Of a DNA stretch of 64,000 bases, positions 28,391 through 40,066 are shown piece after piece. Position 1 is the first letter of the stretch. The number at the start of each line of letters is the position of its first letter. Where the stretch lies: positions 41,504,016-41,568,015 of the forward strand of contig CM055092.1 in the NCBI GenBank assembly GCA_029204225.1, written 5' to 3'. Made by a program: the position numbers and the translations under genes. Under the pieces are notes generated by a model. The model searched no databases and was not told the origin of the DNA. It was given only the letters and a program-made list of their open reading frames with translations. Source of the stretch: Diphasiastrum complanatum (lineage: Eukaryota > Streptophyta > Lycopodiopsida > Lycopodiales > Lycopodiaceae).

Positions 28391-28945
28391 GATCATTCTG
28401 CCATCAATTTCCTGCTCCGATTTGTTCAAACATGCGCCTGAATGTGTTTGTAGCGATCAACAGCTTGCACATACGATCTAGCGAAGACGTGCAGCCAATC
28501 AGGCTACTGAGCAGGGATCATTCTACCATCAATTTCCTGCTCCGAGTTGTTCAAACTCGTGTCTGAATGTGTTTGTCATCATCGTTTCAGGTGCATCTGG
28601 TCAGCGATCAACAACCTGCACATACGATCTAGCGGAGACGTGCAACCAATCAGTTTACTGAGCAGAAGTTGAGAGGAATAAGACGGAGATTTGGAATCAG
28701 CCAGACGACAACGACCGGAAATTGGCAGTCAGAGGACAGAGCTTATGTATTTGCAAGGAATCAGTGGACGTTTCAGCTTTTTATACGTGCAGCCAATCAG
28801 GCTACTGAGTAGAAGTTGAGAGGAAGAGGACGGAGATTTGGAGCGGAGATTTGGAATTAGCCAGACTACAACGACCGGAAATTGGTAGTCAGAGGACAGA
28901 GCTTCTGTATTTGCAAGGAATCAGTGGATGTTTCAGCTTTTTATT
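28391..28945 (+). repeat. Nested tandem duplications
   Basis: Unit a (28391-28515) is repeated as 28516-28665: GATCATTCTRCCATCAATTT, CGATCAACARCYTGCACATA and ATCTAGCGRAGACGTGC are shared. Unit b (28666-28783) is repeated as 28784-28945: AAGTTGAGAGGAA, GACAACGACCGGAAATTGG-like and GGAATCAGTGGAYGTTTCAG are shared. The second copy of unit b begins with a piece of unit a, so the duplications overlapped. No coding potential is seen. Confidence 0.8.
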
Positions 28946-31566
28946 GTCTATTTTTCTCTATTTTGTCTTTCTTGCGACAACAGGAAGGAGTTTTCAGGTA
29001 TTTATGTGAAGTTCATCTCGTTCTCTGTATGCACGTGTTGTGAAAAGTGTAATCATAGTTTCTAAATTGAAGAGTTGAAACGGAGCTATTTTGGCATGGT
29101 GAGTTAATCTTAGAACTTAAATTTGTTTTTTGGGAAAACATGTAGCCCTAGGAATTGTTAGTATATAGAGTTCAAGAGACATATCTTGATTTTGTACACG
29201 AATAGGATCGCCCATAGCTGGGACATCGGAGATTTGTTTAAGGAATCATAGCTAAACAAAACTATCATGGGCAGTGTAGACGAAGAGTGTAGAATGATCA
29301 AACAACCTACGCTTCTGTATTTGCATGCGAGCAGAATCGTTGTCTGTGAATTAATATTGATATAAAGTAGTTTTTGTTTTAGTTTTCAGAAATGAAGATA
29401 GATGTACAATCATTTCATATGCATCAGGACCCTGTATTAAAACGTGCATTAGCAACTGCATGCGAACGAGTAGTGTGTTCGTTTGGTAAAATACCAGAGG
29501 CAAAAAAGAAGACTTGCCCCTATCTTTTTCATCTTTACGTTCAAATTTTTGTATACGTACCCTATGCATATACGTAGTCTATCGATAATCACGCGCCCAT
29601 CGAAGCTTTCGAGCTTCATCTGTCCAGACCACATGAACGTTCTTTTGATCAGAAGACCGTAAATTGTTATTCTCATGCTACTATTATTGCTGCAAATCTC
29701 ATAGACTATTCGTCTTAACACCTCCTGTGATACTCGTACTTCAGGAAGCCAAGTAGATGCATAATAATAATAGTAATAGTTAGCTGACACACCAATCACG
29801 TCAGCAGTCGACGATCTTCAATTTGCTTTCATGAGTTTTAGAGTTTTAGAGTGTGTGTGTTTTGCACAAAGAGTGCATATAGTTGCTTGTAGGTTTTGAA
29901 TTGTGACATGAGAATCTGAGATCATGATATGATCATGATGAAGTCTTTTGCTTAGTGCTCAAAGCAGTAGTCAATATAAAAGTGATTTATTTTTGCAAAC
30001 TAATATTCATATTCTAATTGGATGTCGATTTTGAAATACTTGTATCGTCATTTTAGATTAACAATATATTATTTTGGCTTGCACCTTGTTAAAAATTCAC
30101 TATGGGTATGCAAAATATGTATCAAAGATTAGAGTTAAGCTAATTATTCATAGAAACTTAAGCTTCAAATATTTAATAATCTAAATGAAAATGAAAACTA
30201 GTTCAATTTTCGATAGCTTTTGATACCCTCATAGGCTGTAAGAGATTGAAATATGTACGTTGTAAAAACACATAATTATTATTATTATTACGTGATCTCA
30301 AAATTTTGGGGTCTTTTTCCAATGAATGATAGATTTGGCGACTTGTAAATGAGAATCAGACAACATTTTCAATCTTACTGCAAAATATGTTTGTTTGGAT
30401 CACTATATGTGAGTCTAGTTATGGGACTAGGGCCAGCTCTATGTATGACGACACAATCAGGAGACAGATGTCTTATCAATGACAACCTTCACGTACGTGA
30501 AGTTATTTTCTATAGAAAAGGAAATTTACTAGATGTGATGATGGAAGCAAGGTTCCGTTCCATCAAATTCAGAATTATAAAACGTTGACAAAATTCAATA
30601 CGTATTGTTGAGGTAATTTGTATGAATGTAACAGAAGGAAACAACTCATCACAATAACAAAACGAATTGAATAATCGACAAAAGTAAATCATCTTTGAAT
30701 ACGAATCAATTTCAAAGTACAGAATAAAGAATATCATTTGAAAAAACAATCTGCGAGCTTTGTAGACTATTTGAAATATGTCATGGCAATTTGCAATTGG
30801 CAATTTCGAATTTCATTTATCATATGGCATTGGCGTTTGGGAGAAAGGCGAATCTCCTAGTTTATAAATTTGAGAGACAAATCGGGCCCCCTCTTTTTGC
30901 CATCTTACACTTGATCAAATAGATGGCTTTCTAACAACTGACTTTTTCTGACAAATGCTAACGTTTTGAGCATATTTTAAATATTCTACAAAGCTCTCCA
31001 TGTTTTTCCAAATAAAAAAATTAAATGATTACTCACCTAAACTCACTTCCTGAGCACCCGCACAGTTGTAACCTTCACGACACTGCAACTGATGTGTATA
31101 TACATACAATAAATCAGTAATGAAATAGGAGATGATTCATATCAGGTAAAGAAGAGTCAATAATTAGTGGTAGCATGAATTAGAGTTCCTATGTGAACTC
31201 CCTTGTATCAGACTATCTGATTCCATAGAATCATAGATTTTAGAGAGAGTGAAGGTAATTCAAGAAGTAGAGATAGTATTCAATCTATAACTAGCATAGT
31301 ATGATCACAGCACATAGTGCATAGGATCATGATCTGATAGTTGTATTCACAACAACTTAATAGATATTCTCTATTTACTTATTTGTGTCCCACTGTTGAA
31401 TGTTTTCTGATAATTACTCTCTCGTGTACTGATACTCGTTCCACGACTCATTCGGAATATCTCATTCGAAGGAAACATGGCTGCCATAGATGCCTAATTG
31501 CTTTCGCTCCCTTCATGGTAAAATCCTTGATAGATGTGCTAGATCCTTTCATAACCTGAAACGCAA
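28946..31566. other. Spacer; right part may be the 5' internal region of a minus-strand LTR element
   Basis: No domain recognised from 28946 to 31400. The stretch 31400-31566 lies directly downstream, on the minus strand, of a primer binding site and should be retroelement leader or gag sequence. No zinc knuckle or protease was recognised in it. Confidence 0.35.
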
Positions 31567-31578
31567 GCTCTGATACCA
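31567..31578 (-). other. Primer binding site (initiator-Met tRNA)
   Basis: The minus strand reads TGGTATCAGAGC immediately after the LTR end CACA. This fixes the LTR at 31579-32215 as a 5' LTR on the minus strand. Confidence 0.85.
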
Positions 31579-32215
31579 TGTGAAGAATTTGGGATCAATC
31601 AAGATCCAAACCCATAACCTGAGCTTTGGTTAGAAATAGATCACCTCTACCAATCTTGCCAATGTGAAAAAATCAACATCTACTTAATGAAAGATATGCA
31701 AACTCACTAAGAACCTGATCAAACATCAAACGTATGATATGATGAAGTTTTTGTGCGTACATAAATAGTAAGCTACTGTATTTTACACATGTGGATCCGA
31801 AAATAACATAAAATAAATATTCTACACACAAGATTGCAAGATATCCCCAATATAGTGTACCAATGGATAGATAGATGAACGCAAGAGAACCATGTATAAG
31901 CATGAAATGAGATAAGAGAGAGAGAATGTGTTCTCTTCCCACGAGTTACATCCTTTTATAACAGGTCAAAATGTCCAAACCTAACTTTAAACTTTGGTTT
32001 CCCTCCATAATGAAAATCCCTACTATTTTTGTGACTAGATTCAATGTCTCTACTACTCAAATTGAATCTACCAAAAACTCGTGTACTATACACTTTCCAA
32101 AAGTGTTTATTCAAATGCTTTTAGACTAATATAACTTTGAAAAGTCAAACTTCAAGTCTAATATGCAAATTGGTTGCCAAATATGAAATAGCAAAACTAG
32201 TTGAAATTTCTCACA
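31579..32215 (-). mobile_element. 5' LTR (family A), minus strand
   Basis: On the minus strand this 637-bp segment starts TGTGAGAAATTTC and ends TTCTTCACA, followed directly by the primer site. It is colinear with the solo LTR at 5711-6358, sharing TTATAAAAGGATGTAACTCG, TCATTTCATGCTTATACATGG and GGATCCACAYGTGTRAAATA. Clear substitutions and small indels separate them, so both are old insertions. Its 5' edge at 32215 abuts a Helitron ORF. Confidence 0.85.
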
Positions 32216-32216
32216 C

Positions 32217-33010
32217 CCCGTGCATGAAAAATGGGAAGTGTTTTAAGAACTTCATTGATGAGACATTGATGGTGAATGGATACCTTTCATATAGACGTAG
32301 GGACAACGGTGAAAAAGTTTGGGCACATGGAATCGAGATGGACAATAGATGGGTTGTCCCATACAATAGGTGGTTGCAATTGACTCTACATATTCAGTGC
32401 CACATAAATGTAGAGGTGTGTGTGTCCATATACGTAGTGTGAAGTATTTATACAAGTATGTGTACAAGGGACCAAATATGCTAACGGCGGAGGCTGTAGA
32501 GGATGGTTGTCAAACATCAAGTGCAGTCAATGAGATAGAGTAGTTTTTGAATGCACAATGTTTCTCAACAAGCAAAGTCTGCTGGCAACTTTTTGGACTT
32601 TCTATGAGTGCTCACAAGCTAGTACTGACAAGACTGGCAATTCATCTCCCTGGATATAACTTGGTGTTCATCTCCTTGGACATAACTTGGTGTTCTTTAG
32701 TGACATGGATGATTTACATGAGGTTATAGAAGGAGCTTATGAAACCACTTTAACTGCATACTTTGAGTTGAATAGAAGTGGAAATTTGGAAGCTCAAGAG
32801 TTGCTTTACCAGGACTTGCCGATGATGAATGTGTACAATAGAAGATTGTAGGTGGATCCGTCGAACCAATAGCCAAAAAAATCCCTACATACTTTGAGTT
32901 GAATAGAAGTGGGGATTTGGAAGCTCAAGAGTTGCTTTATCGGGACTTGCCAAGGCTGTATGTGTATAATAGAAGATCGTAGGTGGATCCGTAGAATCAA
33001 TAGCCAGAGA
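32217..33010 (+). pseudogene. Helitron Rep/helicase ORF fragment
   Basis: The translation holds the run that precedes the helicase in plant Helitron proteins: CMKNGKCFKNF, then YRRRDNGE, DNRWVVPYN and HINVEVC. After a frameshift come KYLYKYVYKGPN and EIEEFLNA-like pieces. Next are TRLAIHLPG and a YFELNRSGNLEAQELLY block. There are several stops and frameshifts. The left end is cut exactly at the edge of the LTR (32215). No Walker A motif of the PIF1-type helicase is seen, so the helicase is lost. Confidence 0.75.
32757..33003 (+). repeat. Tandem duplication, about 130-bp unit, within the Helitron fragment
   Basis: ATACTTTGAGTTGAATAGAAG through GTAGGTGGATCCGT and CAATAGCC occurs at about 32758-32873 and 32888-33003 with few differences. 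The duplicated piece encodes the YFELNRSG block, so it arose after the Helitron gene was already fixed here. Confidence 0.85.
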
Positions 33011-33049
33011 ATTACTACCATCAAACGAATGTATTTTGTCTACTATTAG

Positions 33050-33264
33050 TCTGAAGGAGAGCGCTTTTATCTGCGAGTTCTTTTATACACTGGTCAAAAC
33101 CGTTAAGGACCGAAACTGCTTCATTTGTGGTTGCCTTGCGGTTGATTCAACACTCGGTAGAACTGTCAAGGACCGCAACTCCTTCGTTTGCGGTTGCCTT
33201 GCGGTCGATTCAAGTCCCTCTGGCCCTTAATGTCACGTAACAACCTACTGATTTTTTTATAGTG
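33050..33264 (-). mobile_element. Probable CACTA terminus
   Basis: Read on the minus strand from 33264 the sequence begins CACTATAAAAAAATCAG, as CACTA elements do. Two subterminal units of about 65 bp follow (33099-33163 and 33164-33226), each carrying GGTTGCCTTGCGGT and AAGGACCG on the plus strand. No matching opposite terminus was found, so it is a truncated end abutting the Helitron fragment. Confidence 0.45.
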
Positions 33265-34053
33265 TATTTCTGTGAAGCCTTAAAAGCCACAATATCACCC
33301 TCGCATTTATTATTTCAAGATTTGGAGAAATAATAAATGTGTAATGCATCATTACTATTTTTAGACACATTCAAAATGCATTACACTTTGTAAGACACTT
33401 TTACTATAATTAAAAAGTACCTTTCAATTATTTTTAGAAAATCGAAATCATAAACTTACTATTTTTAGTAAATCGTTGGTTATTTTTAACCAAAAAAAAA
33501 ATCAAAGATTGTCACGGCAGGGGAAGGCCCGCCCGGGGCCTTACCCTATTCTTGTGGACCAATGGCAAGAGACTCTTAGAGACCCAAAAGTGAGAACCCA
33601 CATTCAAGACTTGATGACTTCAAAGCGTACATTTTAGAGTCTACTTACTATCTAGAGTGTTGTTAAGAGTGTTTGTGTTTGTTTTGCATGACTTGAGTCT
33701 TGAAAGTTGAGAGATTAGAGTAGATGAGGACGTTTACCTCAAGACTTAAGAGTCAATACTAAAGAATCCAAGAAAATAAGCAAAGTACATATTATGGCCA
33801 ATCAATGTAGCTTTGGAATTTTGATTACCGTTGGGACGCCCTTTTTTCTTTTATATGTCTTTCAAAATTCAAACCATCCGTTATCTCACCTCACCTACCT
33901 TTGCTTTCCCTTCTTCGCTTCCTTCCCAATCTTCATTCATTTGCTGCTGCTGGAAGGATTTGTGTGCATACATACATCTGTCTATGAACAGCTGATTGTT
34001 GTTAGATCGAAGGCACGAAGATCCATCCGGGTTGAGTGGGGTCCTCATTGTGT
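33265..34053. other. Spacer
   Basis: AT-rich. The ORF at 33794-34111 has only low-complexity hydrophobic content and overlaps a duplicated segment, so I do not call it a gene. Confidence 0.35.
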
Positions 34054-34190
34054 GACTTGTAAGATCTGTGAGCTGCAGCAACTTCAATTCCTGCTATTTG
34101 TGCATAATTGATTTATTCAAGCAAAGTACATCTTTAGCAGTGTGACTTGCAAGATCTGCGAGCTGCAGCAACTACTGTTCTGCTATGTGT
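34050..34190 (+). repeat. Short tandem duplication, about 87-bp spacing
   Basis: GTGTGACTTGTAAGATCTGTGAGCTGCAGCAACT (34052) and its near copy at 34139 share about 45 bp. Both occur before the small ORF at 34419. Confidence 0.7.
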
Positions 34191-34418
34191 GTAGGGTTGA
34201 TACAGAGCAAGACAATAGATTGTCATCTGTAGAGTGGTATGAATTTCAGAAGTACATCTTAACTAGCTTGTTGTGCATTTTACTTCACGCTTATGAATAT
34301 GAACTAAAGAGATCAATTCATTCAGCAAACGGGACTACGGAATAGCTTTGAGAAAAGCGAAATTACTCCTTAGTTTCATTATCCAACAGTTAGCACATTG
34401 AGTGATTGAATCGCTACA

Positions 34419-34652
34419 ATGTGTTTCGTGGGGAAGCTGTGCAAGCTATGTACTTGTCTCATAGTAATTGCAGTGGTTGCGACTGTCCTGTTTGGATTTG
34501 GTTGGATTCGGCATGCAAGTCATACTTGCGTTCAGGGCCATTCAATTCAAGGAAAATGTGGTCGCCCTTTCTTTGCTGCGCCACCGGCATGGCCTCCCAT
34601 TCCAGGAGATGCAGCTTCTGGTTTATCTGCCATTCGGAAAAAACTGCCTTAA
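34419..34652 (+). CDS. Possible small membrane protein, 77 residues
   Basis: ATG at 34419, stop TAA at 34650-34652. The N terminus is Cys-rich (CFVGKLCKLCTC). One clear transmembrane stretch follows, about residues 13-30 (LIVIAVVATVLFGFGWI). The tail is polar with a PPAWPPIPG proline segment. It belongs to no family I recognise. The layout of a Cys cluster next to a single membrane helix and a proline-rich tail is seen in many small plant membrane proteins, but this alone does not prove coding. Other frames here are also open, which lowers confidence. Confidence 0.3.
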   Translation: MCFVGKLCKLCTCLIVIAVVATVLFGFGWIRHASHTCVQGHSIQGKCGRPFFAAPPAWPPIPGDAASGLSAIRKKLP

Positions 34653-34740
34653 TTTGTGCATAAATTACAGCGTATTGCTGTTGCTTGGAAGTTCGTGTTT
34701 AGAAAAGGCAGATGAGACAACTCGGAAAAGGAAGATTTAA

Positions 34741-35984
34741 GTTCAATAAGGCGCCGGTGTGTCGCTCCGGATCCGCTTCAGCCTTCGAGAAAGCAAATGT
34801 TTATATAATTCCTGCATTATTTATTGTATACGCAAGTAGCTTCGAGAATATGCAATAATAACGATTTCATATCAAGTGTAAGGAGCATCTTTGCATTTCG
34901 TTCTTCAGTGTCTTCTAATGTGAATCAGTATTTCACATCAATATCAATTTGCTGTTCTTATGTATTTCAAATTATCTAATTAATATTATTCATTCTTTAT
35001 TGTCTTCTAGTGTCCGGGAGTTTACAGATTGTGGGGATAAATTTCGACATGGTTTAAAGGCTTTCCACTCAATTAGCAAGGTGACAGAATCAGATTGAAA
35101 ACTGCTTCAATCTAATATGCTTTCTCTAATGTCTTGATTTGCAAGCAGTTTCAGCCTCAGTACTGTTCTGGGTAGTCAGCGGTGTTATAATAATTTGAGA
35201 AGCTATTCTCATAATCGATTATGCATGGTGTCAGAAACAGCTTCAAACTAGTTTCAATTTCGTGTATTTTCTTCAATGTCTATACCTGCTTGCTTCAGCT
35301 TCATATAGTACTCTTTTGGATAGTCAATGATCGTATAAGAAGCTGTAATTTGTACTTTATAGTCGAAAATCGCAAATGATCACATGAAAAACTATCTTAG
35401 GTCTGGAAAGATCTGAAAATGGCATTTCATAATAATAAGCTTTAAGGGATTGATCATTCACAATGAAGACATATCACACACATGAGCTTTAACAAAAATC
35501 AAAAAAGGTTGGGGCCCATACTATATTTTTTAGATCCCAAGGCCAAGAACATAAAGATTGGGCCTCCCAACCCATAGGGGCTAAGAACCATTTGTATCCA
35601 TTTTTCCTGGCTATTGTGACATGCCTTTCTCTAAAATTTAGGTAAACTTTCATCTCTTTTTTTGATTCAACATAAACTTACTAATAGCCACATAATATCA
35701 ATATCCCTTACATTGTAAACTTATTTCTTGTGAGTGCCTCGTGCATTAAATGGCAAGACAATACATAGTGTACGTTTATGTTACCATGTTATCCTATACA
35801 TAGTGATATAGTAATCCCAAATGCCTTGCTCTCTTTCTATGAAAATTACCATTCTTACAAAGAAGGATACAACCTTGGTTATCACTATAGAGCAATATTG
35901 TCTCCAATTGAATTGCAACTTCCTTGCTTAGATTGCAATGCAAATTCACATGTAAACCACATATAGACTTTTATTTAATCCACT
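34741..35984. other. Spacer
   Basis: No supported coding sequence. Two passages around 35085-35120 and 35225-35275 share the idea of AGAAACAGCTTCAA / GCTTCAATCTA and a TTGCTTCAGC / GTTTCAGCCTC phrase, a faint old duplication. Confidence 0.35.
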
Positions 35985-36395
35985 ACATCCCCACCTCAAT
36001 TTGAATTGGCATGAAGGAATGTTGCAACATCACTTGCAAAGCACAAGGGCAAACAAAACATGTACTACAAATACAAAAATTGCAGGACAAGCAACAAGAC
36101 CAATGAAGTGACATGAGGGGCAACAAGCACATCCCCACCTCAATTTGAATTGGCATGAAGGAATGTTGCAACATCAACTGCGAGCATAAGGGCAAACAAA
36201 ACATGTACTACAAAAATTGCAGGACTAGCAACAAGACCAATGAAGTGACATGAGGGCAAGCACATACATCCCCACGTCAATCTAAATTGGCATGAAGGAA
36301 TGTTGCAACATCAATTGCGAGCATAAGGGCAAACAAAACATGTACTACACAAATTGCAGGACTTGCAACAAGACCAATGAAGTGACATGAGGGTA
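35985..36395 (+). repeat. Tandem repeat, three copies of about 128-144 bp
   Basis: Units start at about 35985, 36129 and 36266. Each carries ACATCCCCACSTCAATYTRA, then GGCATGAAGGAATGTTGCAA, then AGGGCAAACAAAACATGTAC, and finally AAGACCAATGAAGTGACATG. The units shorten from left to right by small internal deletions. Confidence 0.9.
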
Positions 36396-36824
36396 CATGT
36401 TCCAATAGAGGTAACTGGAACATTGAATGATCTTCTCATTAGAGGCAATTGGAACATTGGAATGATCAGTAGATGATACCCAACATATAATGTCATACCA
36501 ATAATGTAATCATCTTAGCTTGAGGATATGATATCATTATCCAATATATAGAAGAATGTCAAAAAGGTATTGAAATACATTGTGTCCTTTGAGCCTTGCT
36601 TCATTCGGTTTTTACATATATGCATATATACTAATGACTTGATGGGATAGCATCAACATGAATGATAATTATCAAATCCGTCCAGGAAGTAATCGAGTGG
36701 AAAAGGGACAAGTGTGGACCAATTTAAACAAACTCATAGGTGTTATCAAGAAAGAAAACCTATCATCATAAGGTATGAGGACTTTGCAAAATCATTGCAC
36801 CACATTTGTAAAATCTGTATATGA

Positions 36825-37223
36825 TTGTTGGAAAAAAGACAACGTTACTCATTACATGGTGTTAATCTATATCATTATCTGGTAATTTTCTCATTCAGGC
36901 TTATATTTTTTTTGGCTGATGTAACTAATCAAAACTATTGTTTGCAGCACATCCTTCTTCATCATGCAACTTATTTTGCGAAGGAACATGGGAGCTTAAG
37001 TATCTGGTCATCACAAGGCATGGAAAAATCTCATTGGCAAGCAAGGGGAGCATTTCATGGAACAACAAATCATGGAGGACACAATTCAAAAAATAAATAT
37101 TTAGTTCAACTTTTTCAATGGTTTTACAGAAGAGCACAATTTAGATATCAAGCTAAAAACTCGTCAAGTATTACGATATTTCGAAAGGCATTCAAATTCA
37201 TTACAAAAGAGAGATCCTTGTAA
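36825..37223 (+). other. Exon-like ORF with an EKSH...NHGG motif, unrecognised family
   Basis: A plausible acceptor (TTTGCAG at 36941-36947) opens a frame ending at TAA 37220-37222. It carries SSQGMEKSHWQAR, then TTNHGGHN, then LFQWFYRR. The spacing of Glu, His, Arg, His and Gly-Gly looks like a conserved enzyme or transposase segment, but I cannot name a family. It ends only 60 bp before the end of a convergent minus-strand gene. Confidence 0.4.
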
Positions 37224-37281
37224 TATATCAAAAATCTGTTACAGAAAATTATTTAATTATCATCATCATCCTCTTCAAAAT

Positions 37282-38892
37282 TCAGACGGATGGTATTTGA
37301 AGGAATAATCTCCTTTCATATTGATCCAAAAATTTTAAATTTTTCTTCTTGCTCATATCAATGTAACCCGAATAAAGGGCCATTGCAGATGATCTTTTCG
37401 TAGTCTCATTGGGAATATAACCCAATATCTTGATAGCCAAATCTCTCTTCTCAAAAATTATTTTATATGTTCCTCTTGCGTACTTATGGCCGCCTAACAA
37501 ACTGATAATGATTTGATGGCCATAATGACAGTGGTTGCATATGGATTATAGATGAATGATATATACATTATTTTGAAAGTTTTTCAAATAATGAGATAGA
37601 GAAACATCTTTTCTTCCGGCTAATACACCTTGGACGTCTCCATGTCTCATACCAAAGGCATCTATTTCAATAGCATCCTGTAAACGAGAAAAGAAAATTA
37701 ATTAAAAAATGATACATAACACTACAAACTCAATAAAAAAACTGAACAATATCAATACCAATAAGAAATAAGAAAACTAAACAATATCAATACCAATATA
37801 ATATCTACTTACCAGATCATAATCATCATAATCAACAATATTTGCTCTGCTAATGTCATGTCCTCCAATGGCCTCTACATTTTTGGAGAGAATATATCTA
37901 GTCCTAGGGGGATATCTTTTTTAAAATTCCAAAAATTCCTCCTCTGTAGACAAAGTTTTTTCATAGGCTTTAGATTTTTCAATCATGGCCTCCAAGGCCT
38001 CATTGCCAGATTTCCAATTGCCATCTTTATCATAATCTATCTCACTTTCAAGGTCATCATATGAGTAATCAACAATGTCAAAAAAATTTGATAAATTTTG
38101 AGCAAAAATTGAGAAGATTTCATCCTCTCTCAAATTCAATACATCTTCTATATCATTAAATGAAATATAACGTTCATTATTTAAAAAATAAAAAGGAACA
38201 TCTAGTAGAGTTAATTGATTAACAGGAGATGCCGATGGAAGAGAATCAGAGAGGATTATAGAACGAGGGAGAATTTTTTGATAATCTGCATAGATGCTTC
38301 AGCTTCAACCCCTATATCAGTGTCTGCATCATTTATATCAACTGGAACAGGTGCAGATGCTTCGATCAATGGAATAGTTGAAGATTCAACAAACTCATCA
38401 TCTAGAATTTCAGTAGATATGTAGAAGACAAAAGTCATTCTTTTGATTAGAAGATGACATATTCTTTTGTGGATATCACAGTATATATTTCTTTTGAAAT
38501 GGTCATGCATGTTAGAGTACTTTCTATTGTGTTTATGCTCAGAGGATGGTTGGGAATGTACAAGGTCCTCAAAATGAATGAAACAAAAATTATCTATATC
38601 CAAAACATGAGAACTAATAATCTGAGAAAAATTATCAAGATAAAAAATTAAATTATAACGTTTCTCATAAACTAGCTTATCGATATCGAAGGGAACAAAA
38701 AAAAATACTAGCAAAATACTCTAATTTGTCAGATGGAATGTCACTGGCATTAAAAAATTCCATAAGTTTGTCATCTGAGGCCATAGAGGAACTAGCCATA
38801 TTGAATCTGATATCGGTGCAACGCGACAGATAGATATCTGTAGAGGAATAAAGCAAAGTGCGCACCTGCACCAGAATACATTGAATAGACAA
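37282..38892 (-). pseudogene. Unrecognised multi-exon gene, degraded
   Basis: Minus-strand coding pieces. 38892-38680 has an in-frame ATG giving MASSSMASDDKLMEFF. 38714-38256 is reached by a frameshift in an A-run near 38700. 38230-37813 holds a frame with LLDVPFYFLNNERYISF and DIEDVLNLREDEIFSIF, one internal TAA at 37921-37923, and a GTAAGT donor. A next exon begins at 37677 (DAIEIDAFGMRHGDVQG) after TTTACAG. The last piece, 37500-37282, holds KYARGTYKIIFEKRD. No family is recognised. It lies head-to-head with the Ulp1-like gene (39090) and tail-to-tail with the plus-strand ORF at 36825. Stops and frameshifts argue for a relic. Confidence 0.4.
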
Positions 38893-39089
38893 TCACTAGC
38901 CTCCTAGAATAATAATTAAACCAATTATAAACAAATAATTAATGGATATCATTGAAAAAAGTGTACAAGAAAAATTATTACAATTTCTTGATCTATTTAG
39001 GCACCGTAAAGACAAAAAAATTTCTTTTGAGATAATATTCATTTAGAACATTTTCATAAGTCTTTCATTATGCGTTCCAGTATGATTTT

Positions 39090-40027
39090 ATGCGTATGGG
39101 ATATCAGATCAGCGTGTCTGGCAGACGATGGTTATGCTGTATACAGAACGAGAGTGTTTCAAAGAAGAGGAGGTCTCTTGACCCTCCAAATAAAGTGAGG
39201 GATTTTTCCAAGCCATCTCCTCTGAATACTATTTTTTCTTCTAGGCATTCTCCTCCTAAGTCTCATTCTTCTCCTTCCAGAACTTCATCTTTAACTTCTC
39301 CTGCTAAATCTTCCTCTCCTAATAAATCTCCACCTCCTAAATCTCCTCCTCCTCCTAACCCCGTAAATATTAGTTCCCCTCCTCCTGTTCTTGAAAATGA
39401 TTAAGATGATTTTGTTAGTGTAAAAGTAGAATCAATTTTGAATGACGATTTTTTTTGTGGTTTATCTGTATTACTTCTGTCACCCCCTGCACTTGCCTTT
39501 GTAAATACTCCTCAATATGTACAGTATGATCAATTGTTAAACACGTATCTTAATGGTTTAGGTCATCGATATAGTTTTAGGATGCCGAAGACCAATGATG
39601 GCCTCCCCCTTTCTAGATTAGATACAAGTGAATTAGAAAGTAAGGATAAAATGCTAGGGAACAATGTAGGAGGTGGGGCAATTCAGTACTAGATGGAGTT
39701 TTTCCAGACCCCATTGTTTATAGATGTTGTCTTGTTTCCCCTTCAATTCATGGCTGCATTTGATTTTTCTGATTTCAAAAGTCTGCACGATGATATGCTC
39801 CAATACGTCAAACTGGGGACTCCAGTTCTCATGCTGCCATACATAACAAAGTAAGTGTCTTTTTTTTAGATTTTATTATATTGAATTTTTTATATGAATT
39901 TTGATTTCACATTGATTCTCATAAATTTATTGTTTTCTGATTGCAGTGATCATTGGAGCTTATATGTATTGTCCTTGTACGTCAATGATGAGGGTGTGTG
40001 TAATCTAGTTTGTTTAAAGATGAACTC

Positions 40028-40066
<39 letters not shown>

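Noticed and set aside
33794-34111. 105-codon hydrophobic ORF
   Set aside because: Overlaps a tandem duplication and has no conserved motif.
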